Notes: generated by a model from the letters alone, not told the origin. Shown: positions 49,610 to 57,047, numbered from the stretch's first letter. The stretch: 64,000 nt of DNA from Oscillospiraceae bacterium (GCA_022799035.1 JAAWNQ010000008.1:1-64000), one strand, 5' to 3'. Numbers and translations: made by a program.

Positions 49610-49894
49610 AAGCATGCCCCTCTGTATCAATTATGACAAAAACGGTCCTTTCCTGGCAACTCATATATAGGAATTTGAAGTTTAGAAGATGATTTTTATA
49701 ATAAAAGTGAAGCCGCCCTTTTAGCGGAGCGGCTTTTCTGAGTGCAAATTCGTGTGCAATTTTGTCTTACGAAATGGGAATCAGCACCAAAAGATGTTGA
49801 TCGGTCCCATATTATAAATATATCATTATGGTCTCAAACACAGTGGGAATAAAAGAAAAATCCTGAAACCGTTGAGGTTTCAGGATTTTCTGTT
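49610..49894. other. AT-rich intergenic region left of the accessory island
   Basis: No gene seen. On the minus strand it holds the upstream region of the HTH gene; GACAAAAAC and CAACTCATATATAGGAATTT are also conserved upstream of copy 2. Further right are a GAAGCCGC-GCGGCTTTTC hairpin (about 49710-49740), a direct repeat GTGCAAATT / GTGCAATTT at 49742 and 49754 (like arm-site repeats near integration sites), and an AATCCTGAAACC / GGTTTCAGGATTT hairpin at 49858-49889. Confidence 0.45.
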
Positions 49895-49917
49895 TGGCGC
49901 AGTGGGGGAGATTGAAC
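49895..49917 (-). repeat. tRNA 3'-end-like fragment (possible att remnant)
   Basis: TGGCGCAGTGGG is identical to the 3' end of tRNA-Ser at 58483, and ATT-GAAC aligns with its T-loop. The rest of a tRNA is absent. Both copies point the same way, as expected for the two ends of an element inserted at the tRNA 3' end. Confidence 0.45.
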
Positions 49918-50019
49918 TTTGTCACCACGCTGCATATCACCCTATACCTGATGGGTGGAGACCGCATGGCCATCTCCCTTCCACTGGAGGTGAAAACCAC
50001 CTATGAAGCCAAGTTCTAA
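49918..50019 (+). pseudogene. 3' remnant of a coding sequence
   Basis: An open frame without a start runs from the tRNA-like fragment to a TAA. It reads FVTTLHITLYLMGGDRMAIS, then a 13-residue tail. The frame looks like the end of a longer gene cut at the putative att site. A GGAGGTG inside it serves the next gene. Confidence 0.35.
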
Positions 50020-50629
50020 ACTATGCTGTCTTTGGTGGCAGCTGAAGATAAACCCCTTTGTCAGCGCTACGCTGGTCGGGTGGTTTCTATTCTCGCCCCT
50101 ATATTTTTTCTTGGGGGAGAGCATATTCTTGGCCATCCTGGTTTTATGGGGAATGCAGTGGGCCATCCTGGAGCACGTGGCACCGAAGGGATATCCCCGC
50201 CGCTCCACACGTCTGCTGACGCCAAATTTCTTTGCCGTTCGGGATCTTACCGGAGGGTGGAGGATCTTCCAGCGGAGTCCCGGGGAGATAGGGGACTGCC
50301 AGGTACTGCTGAAGGGGCTGCTGAAGGATCAGATCCGGCTTCCGGAGGCCTTGCTTCCGGGATGTTACCGGACATTGACTCATGAGACGATCCTGGGGCG
50401 GCTCCGGCGGTTGCCTAATGTGGAGATCCAATCCTGCCGACAGGCCTATGTGGCTACGATGGAGGCAACGGTATCCCGGGCGGTGAAGGGGCGGTGTTGC
50501 TGCTGTACGGACGGGTGCCCCTTCCTTGGGCGGAGCCATCCGCGCCAGTTTTATGACGTCCGCTTTTTGGTCAAAAAGAAAGCCGCCCCGAAGGCGGCAG
50601 GATTTGACAAAGGACAAATGTTGTCGTAG
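50003..50629 (+). CDS. Hypothetical membrane protein of the accessory island
   Basis: A 208-residue protein with hydrophobic segments near 20-38 and 40-58 (SATLVGWFLFSPLYFFLGES). A basic soluble region follows with a cysteine cluster (RCCCCTDGC). No family recognised. ATG at 50003 has GGAGGTG 12 nt upstream. Its stop lies within the -10 box of the toxin promoter. Confidence 0.5.
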   Translation: MKPSSKLCCLWWQLKINPFVSATLVGWFLFSPLYFFLGESIFLAILVLWGMQWAILEHVAPKGYPRRSTRLLTPNFFAVRDLTGGWRIFQRSPGEIGDCQVLLKGLLKDQIRLPEALLPGCYRTLTHETILGRLRRLPNVEIQSCRQAYVATMEATVSRAVKGRCCCCTDGCPFLGRSHPRQFYDVRFLVKKKAAPKAAGFDKGQMLS

Positions 50630-50632
50630 AAT
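50604..50632 (+). promoter_or_regulatory. Toxin promoter of the type I toxin-antitoxin locus
   Basis: Consensus TTGACA, a 17-nt spacer and TAGAAT. Transcription should start near 50639, right at the 5' arm that pairs with the 3' end of the toxin mRNA. Confidence 0.75.
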
Positions 50633-50640
50633 GAGGACAG

Positions 50641-50864
50641 GCGCTGTTGTATCAATGGCGGTTAGCCACTTCCCTATGAAGGGAGGTGATGCTTATGGGA
50701 AACGGGCGATGGGCGCAAGCCCTTCGCTTCGTGGTATGTTTACTTATCATCCTCGCGATGGTGATCTGCATATCCCCAAAAGCGTGTTAGCCGCCCGGCT
50801 GCATCCGGACGGCTAACAGTCTAACTGTTTACATGTCTGGGGGCTAACCGTCATACAACAGCAC
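50641..50864 (+). other. Toxin mRNA with pairing ends and a masked ribosome site
   Basis: The 5' end (GCGCTGTTGTAT then GGCGGTTAGCC, 50641-50667) is complementary to the 3' end (GGGCTAACCGTC then ATACAACAGCAC, 50841-50864). The ribosome site is locked in a local stem: CACTTCCCT (50667-50675) with AGGGAGGTG (50680-50688). Downstream of the toxin stop GTTAGCCG / CGGCTAAC forms another hairpin (50786-50817). These are hallmarks of type I toxin mRNAs. Confidence 0.7.
50695..50790 (+). CDS. Type I toxin-like membrane peptide
   Basis: A 31-residue peptide. A short basic start MGNGRWAQALRF precedes one TM helix (VVCLLIILAMVICI) and a tail ending in PKAC. GGGAGGTG lies 6 nt upstream, buried in a hairpin. 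The combination of a tiny single-TM peptide, long-range mRNA pairing and a converging antisense promoter is that of type I toxins (TxpA, BsrG, Fst classes), although the peptide itself matches none that I know. Confidence 0.7.
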   Translation: MGNGRWAQALRFVVCLLIILAMVICISPKAC

Positions 50865-50877
50865 CCTTTCTGTCCCT

Positions 50878-50907
50878 ATTATACAGGATTCTTCCATACT
50901 ATGTCAA
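50878..50907 (-). promoter_or_regulatory. Antitoxin RNA promoter
   Basis: On the minus strand a perfect TTGACA (50907-50902), an 18-nt spacer and a perfect TATAAT (50883-50878). It faces the toxin gene and has no other gene to serve. Confidence 0.75.
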
Positions 50908-50996
50908 GGGGGATGGAGATCCTCAGGAAGTTTTACACAACCCTGTGGATAAGTTCTAAAAAGCGACAACAATAAAATAATTATTGGAACTATTGC

Positions 50997-51025
50997 TTGC
51001 ATATTGTTGCTGAATATGGTATAAT
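50997..51025 (+). promoter_or_regulatory. Promoter of the DUF6550-like gene
   Basis: TTGCAT, a 17-nt spacer and TATAAT, 75 nt before the gene. Confidence 0.65.
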
Positions 51026-51099
51026 TAGACCATAGATTAGAATGCGTTTTGCCCCAGCGAACAGGATGCCAAAATTGGAAAGAAAGGAGGAATATACCC

Positions 51100-51846
51100 A
51101 TGAAGAATAAGCTGAAGATCATTCTTCCGGCTGGTTTGATTGCCCTTGCGCTGATTTGTGTGATCGTGGTAAGACAAGGGGATCCTGGCCAGGAGGATCC
51201 GGGAGCCCAGCAGACGGTGCCTGCGGAAGAGACTCCCGATATGACGGCGGGGCTGGAGGAGATCTACACCCTCCCGCCGATCCCCAGCGGGGTTCCGGTG
51301 TATACCAAGAAGCCGGCGGTGGATTCGGATAGCACCCCGGCTGGGGAGACTGTCACCACGGAGCCGGATGGAACCATTGTCATTACCCCGGACTTTGAGG
51401 CCCAGGAGAGCCAAGCGGTAAAGATTGTGACCCCGGACAGCCAGGTAAAGACCAACATGAGCGGGGGAGAGGGGGGAGACCTCCAGCTTGGGGACGACGG
51501 AGCCTATCACGGAGATAATAAGCCCACCCCGTCTCCGGCAACGCCCGTTCCAGCCCCTACAACGGCCCCTGTGCCCCAAACGCCTGCTCCGGTGGAAACC
51601 TCCGTCCCAGAGGCCGAACCGGCTCCTACGCCCAACCAGGGGCCTCAGGGAGGGCCTCCTGAACGTGATGGCCGATATGATGGAGAAATTAGTCCTGATG
51701 GAAAATATGAATGGTGGGACGTAGGTTCTGGTGAATGGGTAGACCGGAGTTCTACCGATGGAGGAACCGGAGGGCAGATCCCGGATGATTTTGATGGTCA
51801 TATTCCCGGATCGGGCCTCTCTGGAAATAAGGTCGGGGAAATGTAA
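51100..51846 (+). CDS. Membrane-anchored Pro/Thr-rich protein (DUF6550-like)
   Basis: A 248-residue extracellular protein with an N-terminal TM anchor (KIILPAGLIALALICVIVV). A low-complexity Pro/Thr/Ala region with PVPAPTTAPVPQTPAPVETS lies at about 145-190. The tail YDGEISPDGKYEWWDVGSGE is rich in Asp, Gly and Trp. I recall a similar family, DUF6550, in integrative elements of Oscillospiraceae. AGAAAGGAGG precedes the ATG by 9 nt. It is probably a surface component of the element. Confidence 0.6.
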   Translation: MKNKLKIILPAGLIALALICVIVVRQGDPGQEDPGAQQTVPAEETPDMTAGLEEIYTLPPIPSGVPVYTKKPAVDSDSTPAGETVTTEPDGTIVITPDFEAQESQAVKIVTPDSQVKTNMSGGEGGDLQLGDDGAYHGDNKPTPSPATPVPAPTTAPVPQTPAPVETSVPEAEPAPTPNQGPQGGPPERDGRYDGEISPDGKYEWWDVGSGEWVDRSSTDGGTGGQIPDDFDGHIPGSGLSGNKVGEM

Positions 51847-51860
51847 GTAATAAAGGACAA

Positions 51861-51890
51861 GAGGCTGCAGCTTAAAGCTGCAGCCTTTTT
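51861..51890 (+). terminator. Terminator of the DUF6550-like gene
   Basis: GGCTGCAGCTT-AAAGCTGCAGCC hairpin followed by TTTTT. Confidence 0.85.
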
Positions 51891-51912
51891 GTCTGTAAAA
51901 GGAGGAAATATA

Positions 51913-51972
51913 ATGGGTTCTGATAAAATATCGCAGTTCTTAAAAAGCGGATCCGGGAGGGAATCTCTATGA
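51913..51972 (+). CDS. Short leader ORF coupled to a small membrane protein
   Basis: A 19-codon frame (MGSDKISQFLKSGSGRESL) behind a strong AGGAGGAAATATA site. Its stop overlaps the next start as ATGA, and its own codons contain the GGGAGGG that serves that gene. It may be a real microprotein or a coupling leader. Confidence 0.5.
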   Translation: MGSDKISQFLKSGSGRESL

Positions 51973-52151
51973 CGGACATTCCTCCCAGTACGATCCTGCT
52001 GTGTAATATCCTGCTGGTGTTGTTTTCCGTTGGCATTACGGTGATGATAGGAAAAGAAATCTATGATCTGATCCAAACCCACTACGGCCTGAAAAGAGAG
52101 CTGAAGGAGGCAAAAGAAAAGCTCCAAAAATGGGAAGAGAAGGAACCATAA
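51969..52151 (+). CDS. Small membrane protein with basic coiled-coil tail
   Basis: A 60-residue protein. One TM helix (about 8-28, ILLCNILLVLFSVGITVMIG) is followed by an amphipathic Lys/Glu-rich helix (LKRELKEAKEKLQKWEEK). It is translationally coupled to the 19-codon frame. Function unknown; it could be a bacteriocin- or holin-like helper or a conjugation accessory protein. Confidence 0.55.
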   Translation: MTDIPPSTILLCNILLVLFSVGITVMIGKEIYDLIQTHYGLKRELKEAKEKLQKWEEKEP

Positions 52152-52163
52152 CGGTGACAGGGC

Positions 52164-52199
52164 AAAGGGGCTCACAGCTTTTAGCTGTGGACCTCTTTG
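52164..52199. terminator. Terminator between the small membrane protein and cassette 2
   Basis: AAAGGGGCTCACAGCT-TTT-AGCTGTGGACCTCTTT imperfect hairpin covering the last codons of the minus-strand Spo0A-like gene. Confidence 0.6.
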
Positions 52200-52531
52200 C
52201 TGTTTTCAGAGCATAGGGCCAGTGTCAGGATGGCCAGGAGCTCGGAGGGAGAGGGCCGCTTCGTCAATGGCCTGTGGGCCAATTTCTCCAATGGCTGACG
52301 GTTGCGCTTCCAAACGATATTGATGACGGTACGGATATCTCTCTCCACGGCCTTCCAGGTGGTTTTATACTGCCTGGCGATACCGGGATAGAGATCCTTT
52401 GTGACCATCAGTAGCTTTTCCCTGTAGCCCAGGCATTGTTCCACGGCGGCGGCTATGTAGAAAAAGCCTGTGTAGTTTGCTGTTATGCCTAAATGGCTTA
52501 ACAGGTCAAGGATCTGAGTGGAAGGCTCCAT
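52181..52531 (-). CDS. Receiver-less Spo0A output-domain protein, copy 2
   Basis: A 116-residue paralogue of the protein at 49036. LLSHLGITANYTGFFYIAAA, LLMVTKDLYPGIARQYKTTW, AVERDIRTVINIVW and PSPSELLAILTLAL again cover the whole Spo0A DNA-binding domain, with an extra ENSKEVHS tail. It differs from copy 1 at scattered positions, keeping the helices, so both are likely functional. It overlaps the HTH gene by 26 nt, as in copy 1. Confidence 0.85.
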   Translation of the reverse strand: MEPSTQILDLLSHLGITANYTGFFYIAAAVEQCLGYREKLLMVTKDLYPGIARQYKTTWKAVERDIRTVINIVWKRNRQPLEKLAHRPLTKRPSPSELLAILTLALCSENSKEVHS

Positions 52532-52775
52532 TCAGCGATCCCTCCTTGTCGGTGCTATCTCTTTTTTGCTCCAACAATCCAGGACAGTTCTCTTGGACGG
52601 CGGAGATGATCTTGTCAATGGTTCTCGCTCGTGGATTCCCTTTTCCTGTCCGGTAGCGGTATAGATTGGAGAGTGTGACGTCAAAATCCAAAGCCATTTC
52701 TGTGCAGGTTTTGTTGGTCACCCTTTGATACTCCTGGATAAGCTCTGCGATAAAAGATTCAACAGTTTTCGACAT
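52506..52775 (-). CDS. HTH protein paired with the Spo0A-like gene, copy 2
   Basis: 89 residues, the same length as copy 1: CTEMALDFDVTLSNLYRYRT and RARTIDKIISAVQENCPGLL are shared, and the C-terminal 15 residues differ. The ATG-TCG-AAA start creates TGTCGAA, the core of a 0A box, on the coding strand in both copies. Upstream sequence down to the AACTCATATATAGGAATTT segment is also shared. Confidence 0.75.
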   Translation of the reverse strand: MSKTVESFIAELIQEYQRVTNKTCTEMALDFDVTLSNLYRYRTGKGNPRARTIDKIISAVQENCPGLLEQKRDSTDKEGSLNGAFHSDP

Positions 52776-52939
52776 AAGCATACCCCTCTGTATCAATTAT
52801 GACAAAAACAGAATCTCCTTTGCAACTCATATATAGGAATTTTGCCAGCTGATTTTATTTCCGTTGGTTGCCATCGGGTATGTTGTAGATCTCTTTTCAA
52901 ACGGGGAAATATGTCGTATAATGATGGAGGTGAAATGAA

Positions 52940-53464
52940 ATGACCACGTGGGAGGAATTTCTGATGGAAGTTGGAGATTATGCGATTATTGCTTCGGCTG
53001 TAGTTACGTTGATTGGTGTTATTTTCTCTTTGATTAAGAACAACAGCCTATCGAAGGAGGGCGTAGATAGGACTGCAATGACGGAGAAAACACTATCCGC
53101 GGAGCATAAAGAGATTGCTGCAAAGCAGACCCTTATTCTCGAAAGAGCGGCAGACAGTAAAGCTGCCGCCCAGAGGATGGCAGAAACCCTAAGCGGTATG
53201 GATCGCAGAATGCTCCAGGAAGAGGTGGAGCGCAGCAAGCAATTTCTGTCACTTGACGCCCAGCAGCACCAGCTTGTAAAGAGCGCTGCGGATATAGGGA
53301 AATTTGCTGAGGCATTTCTAAAGCTGATAGCGGAAAAGTCTGCGTTGGAATTGGAAATTGCCAGGCTCAAAAAGGAAAACGCTTCCCTCCGGCAGGAAAA
53401 TGCCACCCTCCGGCAGGAGCTGGATCAGAGCCAAGATAGGGATGGGGAAGAACTGGAGATGTAA
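52940..53464 (+). CDS. Membrane-anchored coiled-coil protein
   Basis: A 174-residue protein. One N-terminal TM helix (about 12-34, YAIIASAVVTLIGVIFSLI) is followed by a long coiled coil (about 50-165), ending in LKKENASLRQENATLRQELD, a leucine-zipper-like repeat. TATAAT at 52917-52922 and GGAGGTGAAATGAA precede the ATG. It lies between cassette 2 and a secreted protein. Function unknown. Confidence 0.6.
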   Translation: MTTWEEFLMEVGDYAIIASAVVTLIGVIFSLIKNNSLSKEGVDRTAMTEKTLSAEHKEIAAKQTLILERAADSKAAAQRMAETLSGMDRRMLQEEVERSKQFLSLDAQQHQLVKSAADIGKFAEAFLKLIAEKSALELEIARLKKENASLRQENATLRQELDQSQDRDGEELEM

Positions 53465-53479
53465 CTTAAAACCGTTTTA

Positions 53480-53512
53480 AGCGTGCAGTTTAAGACTGCG
53501 CACTTTTTTATT
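53480..53512 (+). terminator. Terminator after the coiled-coil gene
   Basis: GTGCAGT-TTAAG-ACTGCGCAC hairpin followed by TTTTTTA. Confidence 0.7.
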
Positions 53513-53535
53513 GCCCAACGAAAGGAAGTGATACA

Positions 53536-55317
53536 ATGAAGCGGCTTTTTTCTCTCCTCATGGTATTTGCCCTTCTGCTCCAGCCCCTGCCAGCTTGTGC
53601 CTCCGGAGGGGATCCCAACATCGAGGGGGGAGGGGGAGACATGAACTGGGGCAGCGGAGAGAGCTGGTGGCATCCCGGGGACGAGGGGGTGCGGGTCTCC
53701 ATCATGAGGGGAACCACGGCCATCGCTACCTTTGACCTCTCCAACAGGGCCAGAACTGATGTCCAGAGGTGCTATCAGAAAAAGTGCAAGCTGTATTATA
53801 AGAACGGTGGGGAGCTGCGCCCAAGCGCCAATTACGCCAACTGGACGCCGCCTTCAGATATCCCGCTGCCCACCGTGATTTCCACTGGCGGCGGAAATAA
53901 TATTGAAGCCATCCGCAACTATTTTACCGATGAAAGTGTGATACGTTTCATCATTTACATGACCAGCTCCTACGTTGCCGATCTGACCTATGAGCGGCTT
54001 ATCAGCGGGGACTATAAGCTCCTCCTGGAGCCCATCGCCTACTTCCACTATAACGGCGTCATGTACGCCATGACGGCCACTGAGGCCGCCCTGTTCGACG
54101 TGGCCAGTTCCGGGGATCTCCGCTTCCAGATGGGCCGCCTGACCCACCAGAACCTGGTATTCTCCATGTTCCTGGAGCGGGCCGACCTGGGGATCCAGGC
54201 CTGGACGGGGGCCACCACCGGAAAGAATACCCCCAACATTGATATTCTCAAGCAGCTGGGGGTGGGGATCGTCAGCTTTGTCCCGGAGGTTCTGATTCCG
54301 GATCCACCCCAGGCGGAGTACGTCTACCGCTGCGACACCGACGTTATCACCGCCGCCCTGGTTCCCAACCGCGGCGGGGATCTGACCCCGAGCAGCAGGG
54401 CAGGGGGGAGGGTAGGCTATGCCACCTTTCGCATTAACGGCGTCAACTACCGCAAGCAGATGGTCTGCCCCTCCGGCGGCACCCAGCTTGTGTGGGTCAA
54501 GTGGCATACCCCCTCTGAGCCCTGCGAAATGACCGTCACTGTGACCCCGCCCAATGGAGGCGGGGACATTGAGATCTCCGTCCGAGTGGACGCCCTGGAG
54601 GAGCGGATCCCGCCGGATCCGGGCTATGACGGCCCCCTGGAGGGCCCTGGGATCACCCACACCGAATACCGGCCCAACTTCCGGCTGGAAACCCCTCCAG
54701 ACTGGGGAAGCCAGACCAGTGCCACCTGGGATCAGTGGATCGCCACCCTGGAGGAGGAGTGGGTGGACGACAGGGAGTGGGTGGAGGATGACAGCGAGGC
54801 CGGGGGCCACTGGGAGGACTGCGGCTACTGGGACAGATATTGGGTGTTTTCCATGGCCACCTACTCGGCCAGCCTGCGGATTGACTTCCACCTCCAGCCC
54901 AACGGAAGGGTTCCCACAGCCGTCAGGAGGGGCAATAAGTACATCATGGGATCCGGATACGGGGTAGACGCTGTTTGCGGCGTTACAGTGAGCGCCCATG
55001 CCTCCGGGGACGACGTGACCAGGCTCCAGCACGTGCTGGCGGTGTTCCCGGAGTTTGATTACAGGGACTATTACCGCCTCCTGGAGCCGGAGAGCCGGGT
55101 GGCTTACCGGTGCGCCTGGGGCTTCAAGCCCAACCCCTATTCCTACTATGGCGAGCCGGTGCATTTTACTCCCCTGTGGTATCCCGACATGGACTATCCC
55201 GTGCAGCTGGCGGCCTTTGACTGCTGGACTCCCGGCGGCCAGCTCTGGGCCTCGGCGCGGGATGCCGTAGAGATCAAGGGGAACGTATATGATGATTGGT
55301 ATATCAGGGTTTACTAA
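53536..55317 (+). CDS. Large secreted protein of the accessory island
   Basis: A 593-residue protein. A signal peptide (MKRLFSLLMVFALLLQPLPA, cleavage near CASG) is followed by a Gly/Asp/Trp-rich start, a beta-rich middle with YVYRCDTDVITAALVPNRGG, an acidic linker WDQWIATLEEEWVDDREWVE, and a Tyr/Trp-rich C-terminal domain. Similar uncharacterised exported proteins occur in clostridial integrative and conjugative elements. Surface adhesion or mating contact is a guess. GGAAGTGATACA precedes the ATG. Confidence 0.6.
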   Translation: MKRLFSLLMVFALLLQPLPACASGGDPNIEGGGGDMNWGSGESWWHPGDEGVRVSIMRGTTAIATFDLSNRARTDVQRCYQKKCKLYYKNGGELRPSANYANWTPPSDIPLPTVISTGGGNNIEAIRNYFTDESVIRFIIYMTSSYVADLTYERLISGDYKLLLEPIAYFHYNGVMYAMTATEAALFDVASSGDLRFQMGRLTHQNLVFSMFLERADLGIQAWTGATTGKNTPNIDILKQLGVGIVSFVPEVLIPDPPQAEYVYRCDTDVITAALVPNRGGDLTPSSRAGGRVGYATFRINGVNYRKQMVCPSGGTQLVWVKWHTPSEPCEMTVTVTPPNGGGDIEISVRVDALEERIPPDPGYDGPLEGPGITHTEYRPNFRLETPPDWGSQTSATWDQWIATLEEEWVDDREWVEDDSEAGGHWEDCGYWDRYWVFSMATYSASLRIDFHLQPNGRVPTAVRRGNKYIMGSGYGVDAVCGVTVSAHASGDDVTRLQHVLAVFPEFDYRDYYRLLEPESRVAYRCAWGFKPNPYSYYGEPVHFTPLWYPDMDYPVQLAAFDCWTPGGQLWASARDAVEIKGNVYDDWYIRVY

Positions 55318-55340
55318 ATCAAAACGGCTCTGTAATGAGG

Positions 55341-55369
55341 TAGACAAAACCTCTGGCGGCGGGTATAAT
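55341..55369 (+). promoter_or_regulatory. Promoter of the fic gene
   Basis: TAGACA, a 17-nt spacer and TATAAT, 40 nt before the Fic gene. Confidence 0.65.
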
Positions 55370-55409
55370 ATATAAAAAAGAAAAACTCCCGAGGAAAGGA
55401 GTTGGGTAG

Positions 55410-56060
55410 ATGGCCTTGGAGAACAAGTTGGGGATCACGGACTCCGCCGAGCTGGCCCGGGTGGAGGAGCAGATCAGCAAGAAGAAGGCGGTAGCGCTGT
55501 TTGAGAGCGGCCGCTTGGACGAGCTGACGGCCGGCTCCTTTCATGCTCTGGCTGAGATCCACAGATACCTCTTTGAGGACATATATGATTTTGCGGGAAA
55601 GGTGCGGGATGTGAACCTGGCCAAGGGCAGCTTCCGCTTTGCCCCGGTCATGTACCTGCAGGCCGCCCTGGAGCACATCGAGGCCATGCCACAGGCTACC
55701 TTTGACCAGATCGTTGAAAAGTATGTGGAGATGAACATAGCCCACCCCTTCCGGGAGGGCAACGGCCGCAGCACCCGGATCTGGCTGGACATGATCCTGA
55801 AGCAGGAGCTCCACCAGGTGGTGGACTGGAGCCGGGTGGACAAGGACGATTATCTCCTGGCTATGGAGCGCAGCCCTATCAAGGACGTGGAGATTAAGCA
55901 CCTCCTGCAGGCTTGTCTGACTGGTCAGGTTGCGGATCAAATGCTTTATATGAAGGGGATAGACGCCAGCTATCACTATGAAGGGTATACCGCCTTCAAG
56001 GCGGAGGAGCTGTCCTCCTTGGCCGCGGAGGAAGAGGAGACAGAGGAACAAGAGCCGTGA
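55410..56060 (+). CDS. fic: Fic-family protein adenylyltransferase
   Basis: A 216-residue Fic protein. The catalytic motif HPFREGNGRSTR is at 112-123, with the flap region GSFRFAPVMYLQAAL before it. The Fic fold begins at ELTAGSFHALAEIHRYLFED. It transfers AMP to a hydroxyl on a target protein. The C-terminal stretch SYHYEGYTAFKAEELS may carry regulation; no separate antitoxin gene lies beside it. Targets of related proteins include DNA gyrase and topoisomerase IV, but here the target is unknown. It has its own promoter and terminator. GGAAAGGAGTTGG precedes the ATG. Confidence 0.9.
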   Translation: MALENKLGITDSAELARVEEQISKKKAVALFESGRLDELTAGSFHALAEIHRYLFEDIYDFAGKVRDVNLAKGSFRFAPVMYLQAALEHIEAMPQATFDQIVEKYVEMNIAHPFREGNGRSTRIWLDMILKQELHQVVDWSRVDKDDYLLAMERSPIKDVEIKHLLQACLTGQVADQMLYMKGIDASYHYEGYTAFKAEELSSLAAEEEETEEQEP

Positions 56061-56070
56061 ACGAATTGAA

Positions 56071-56102
56071 AGAGCGCCAGCTATAAGCTGGCGCTCTTTT
56101 TC
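56071..56102 (+). terminator. Terminator of fic
   Basis: AGAGCGCCAGCTT-like stem (AGAGCGCCAGCT / AGCTGGCGCTCT) followed by TTTTTC. Confidence 0.85.
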
Positions 56103-56134
56103 TGTGGCTCCTTCCGTTCAAATTATCCTATTGC

Positions 56135-56166
56135 ACCCCACCCAGGAACGGGTGGGGTATTTTTTG
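56135..56166 (+). terminator. Second terminator-like hairpin before the HTH gene
   Basis: ACCCCACCC-AGGAAC-GGGTGGGGT followed by ATTTTTT. A further hairpin GCGCCTGCCGG / CCGGCAGACGC (56180-56207) lies just before the ribosome site of the next gene, so its expression may be controlled in the leader. Confidence 0.6.
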
Positions 56167-56222
56167 CAAAAAGAAAAGCGCCTGCCGGGTGCCACCGGCA
56201 GACGCTCAAGGAGGGAAAAGAT

Positions 56223-56972
56223 ATGTCAAATCGCAGATACCACTCTACATTTAGAATACCGAATCAGCTTATCCTGGATCAGAGTCTCAGCTTTAGCGCC
56301 CGCCGTCTGGGTGCCGTCCTGTATAGCCGCCGCAATCCTCTGGGCTGCTGCAGGAAGTCCCTGGCCAAGCTGGCCGAGCTGTCCTCGCTGTCGGTGACAA
56401 CCACCCGAAAAGCCTTAGAAGAGCTCTCCGCCGCCGGCTACATCGCCCACATCCACACCTATCGGTACGACCAGTACCTGGGCCGCATGGTCTACGCTGT
56501 CGGCGTTTACCAGTGTCTTCTCTCAACGGCCAAGGATTTTACCTCGGTTCCTTGGAAGATCTTTGACGCCCCCATGACCGGCGGCTCCTTCGCGGCGGCT
56601 CTGTACCTGTACCTCCAGGTCGGAAACCGTTCTCGCTGCTTTCCCAGCCTGGCTGCCATCTGCCGGGGGATCGGTGCAAGTATGGCCACCGTTTGCCGGG
56701 CCAGGAGGATCCTGGACACCGTGCGCCTGTTTTGCATCCTGCAGTGCAAGAAGTGCAACAGGGTTTTCAGCAGCAACTCCTACCATGTCCTTCAGACGGC
56801 GGTGGTCGTGTGTGATGCCAGTCCGTCAGCACCGCAGCCTTCGCCACAGCTCCTTCGGGTGGCTCCTTTCCCTTGCCTCTTAAAGCATATCACCCAAAGC
56901 AGGGTATTTCAAGCCTTTTCTTCCCTTTGGGGTACTCTCAAAATTGGCAAACTACAATCATTACTTAGATAA
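56223..56972 (+). CDS. Replication-initiator-like HTH protein
   Basis: A 249-residue protein. FRIPNQLILDQSLSFSARRL and KSLAKLAELSSLSVTTTRKA then LEELSAAGYI form a winged helix. A second HTH-like region has FPSLAAICRGIGASMATVCR. This layout resembles initiator-type HTH proteins of plasmids and integrative elements in clostridia. The C-terminal 40 residues look out of character and may reflect a shifted or replaced end. AAGGAGGGAAAAG precedes the ATG. Confidence 0.6.
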   Translation: MSNRRYHSTFRIPNQLILDQSLSFSARRLGAVLYSRRNPLGCCRKSLAKLAELSSLSVTTTRKALEELSAAGYIAHIHTYRYDQYLGRMVYAVGVYQCLLSTAKDFTSVPWKIFDAPMTGGSFAAALYLYLQVGNRSRCFPSLAAICRGIGASMATVCRARRILDTVRLFCILQCKKCNRVFSSNSYHVLQTAVVVCDASPSAPQPSPQLLRVAPFPCLLKHITQSRVFQAFSSLWGTLKIGKLQSLLR

Positions 56973-57047
56973 CGTTAAAGTTTATACCTTTAGGGAAAGA
57001 ACAAATAAAGAGTTTCCAAATTATTACAGATATGGAGGGACAAAGCC

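Larger units (their letters stand above)
50640..50871 (-). ncRNA. Candidate antisense antitoxin RNA
   Basis: A minus-strand promoter at 50907-50878 would start an RNA near 50871 that runs across the 3' arm and into the toxin gene, fully complementary to the toxin mRNA. Its 3' end cannot be seen; the hairpin at 50786-50817 or the one at 50667-50688 are options, so the left end given is an outer limit. Confidence 0.5.

Noticed and set aside
49895-49917. A second functional tRNA gene
   Set aside because: Only the 3' acceptor side and part of the T-arm are present; no anticodon arm or 5' half follows.
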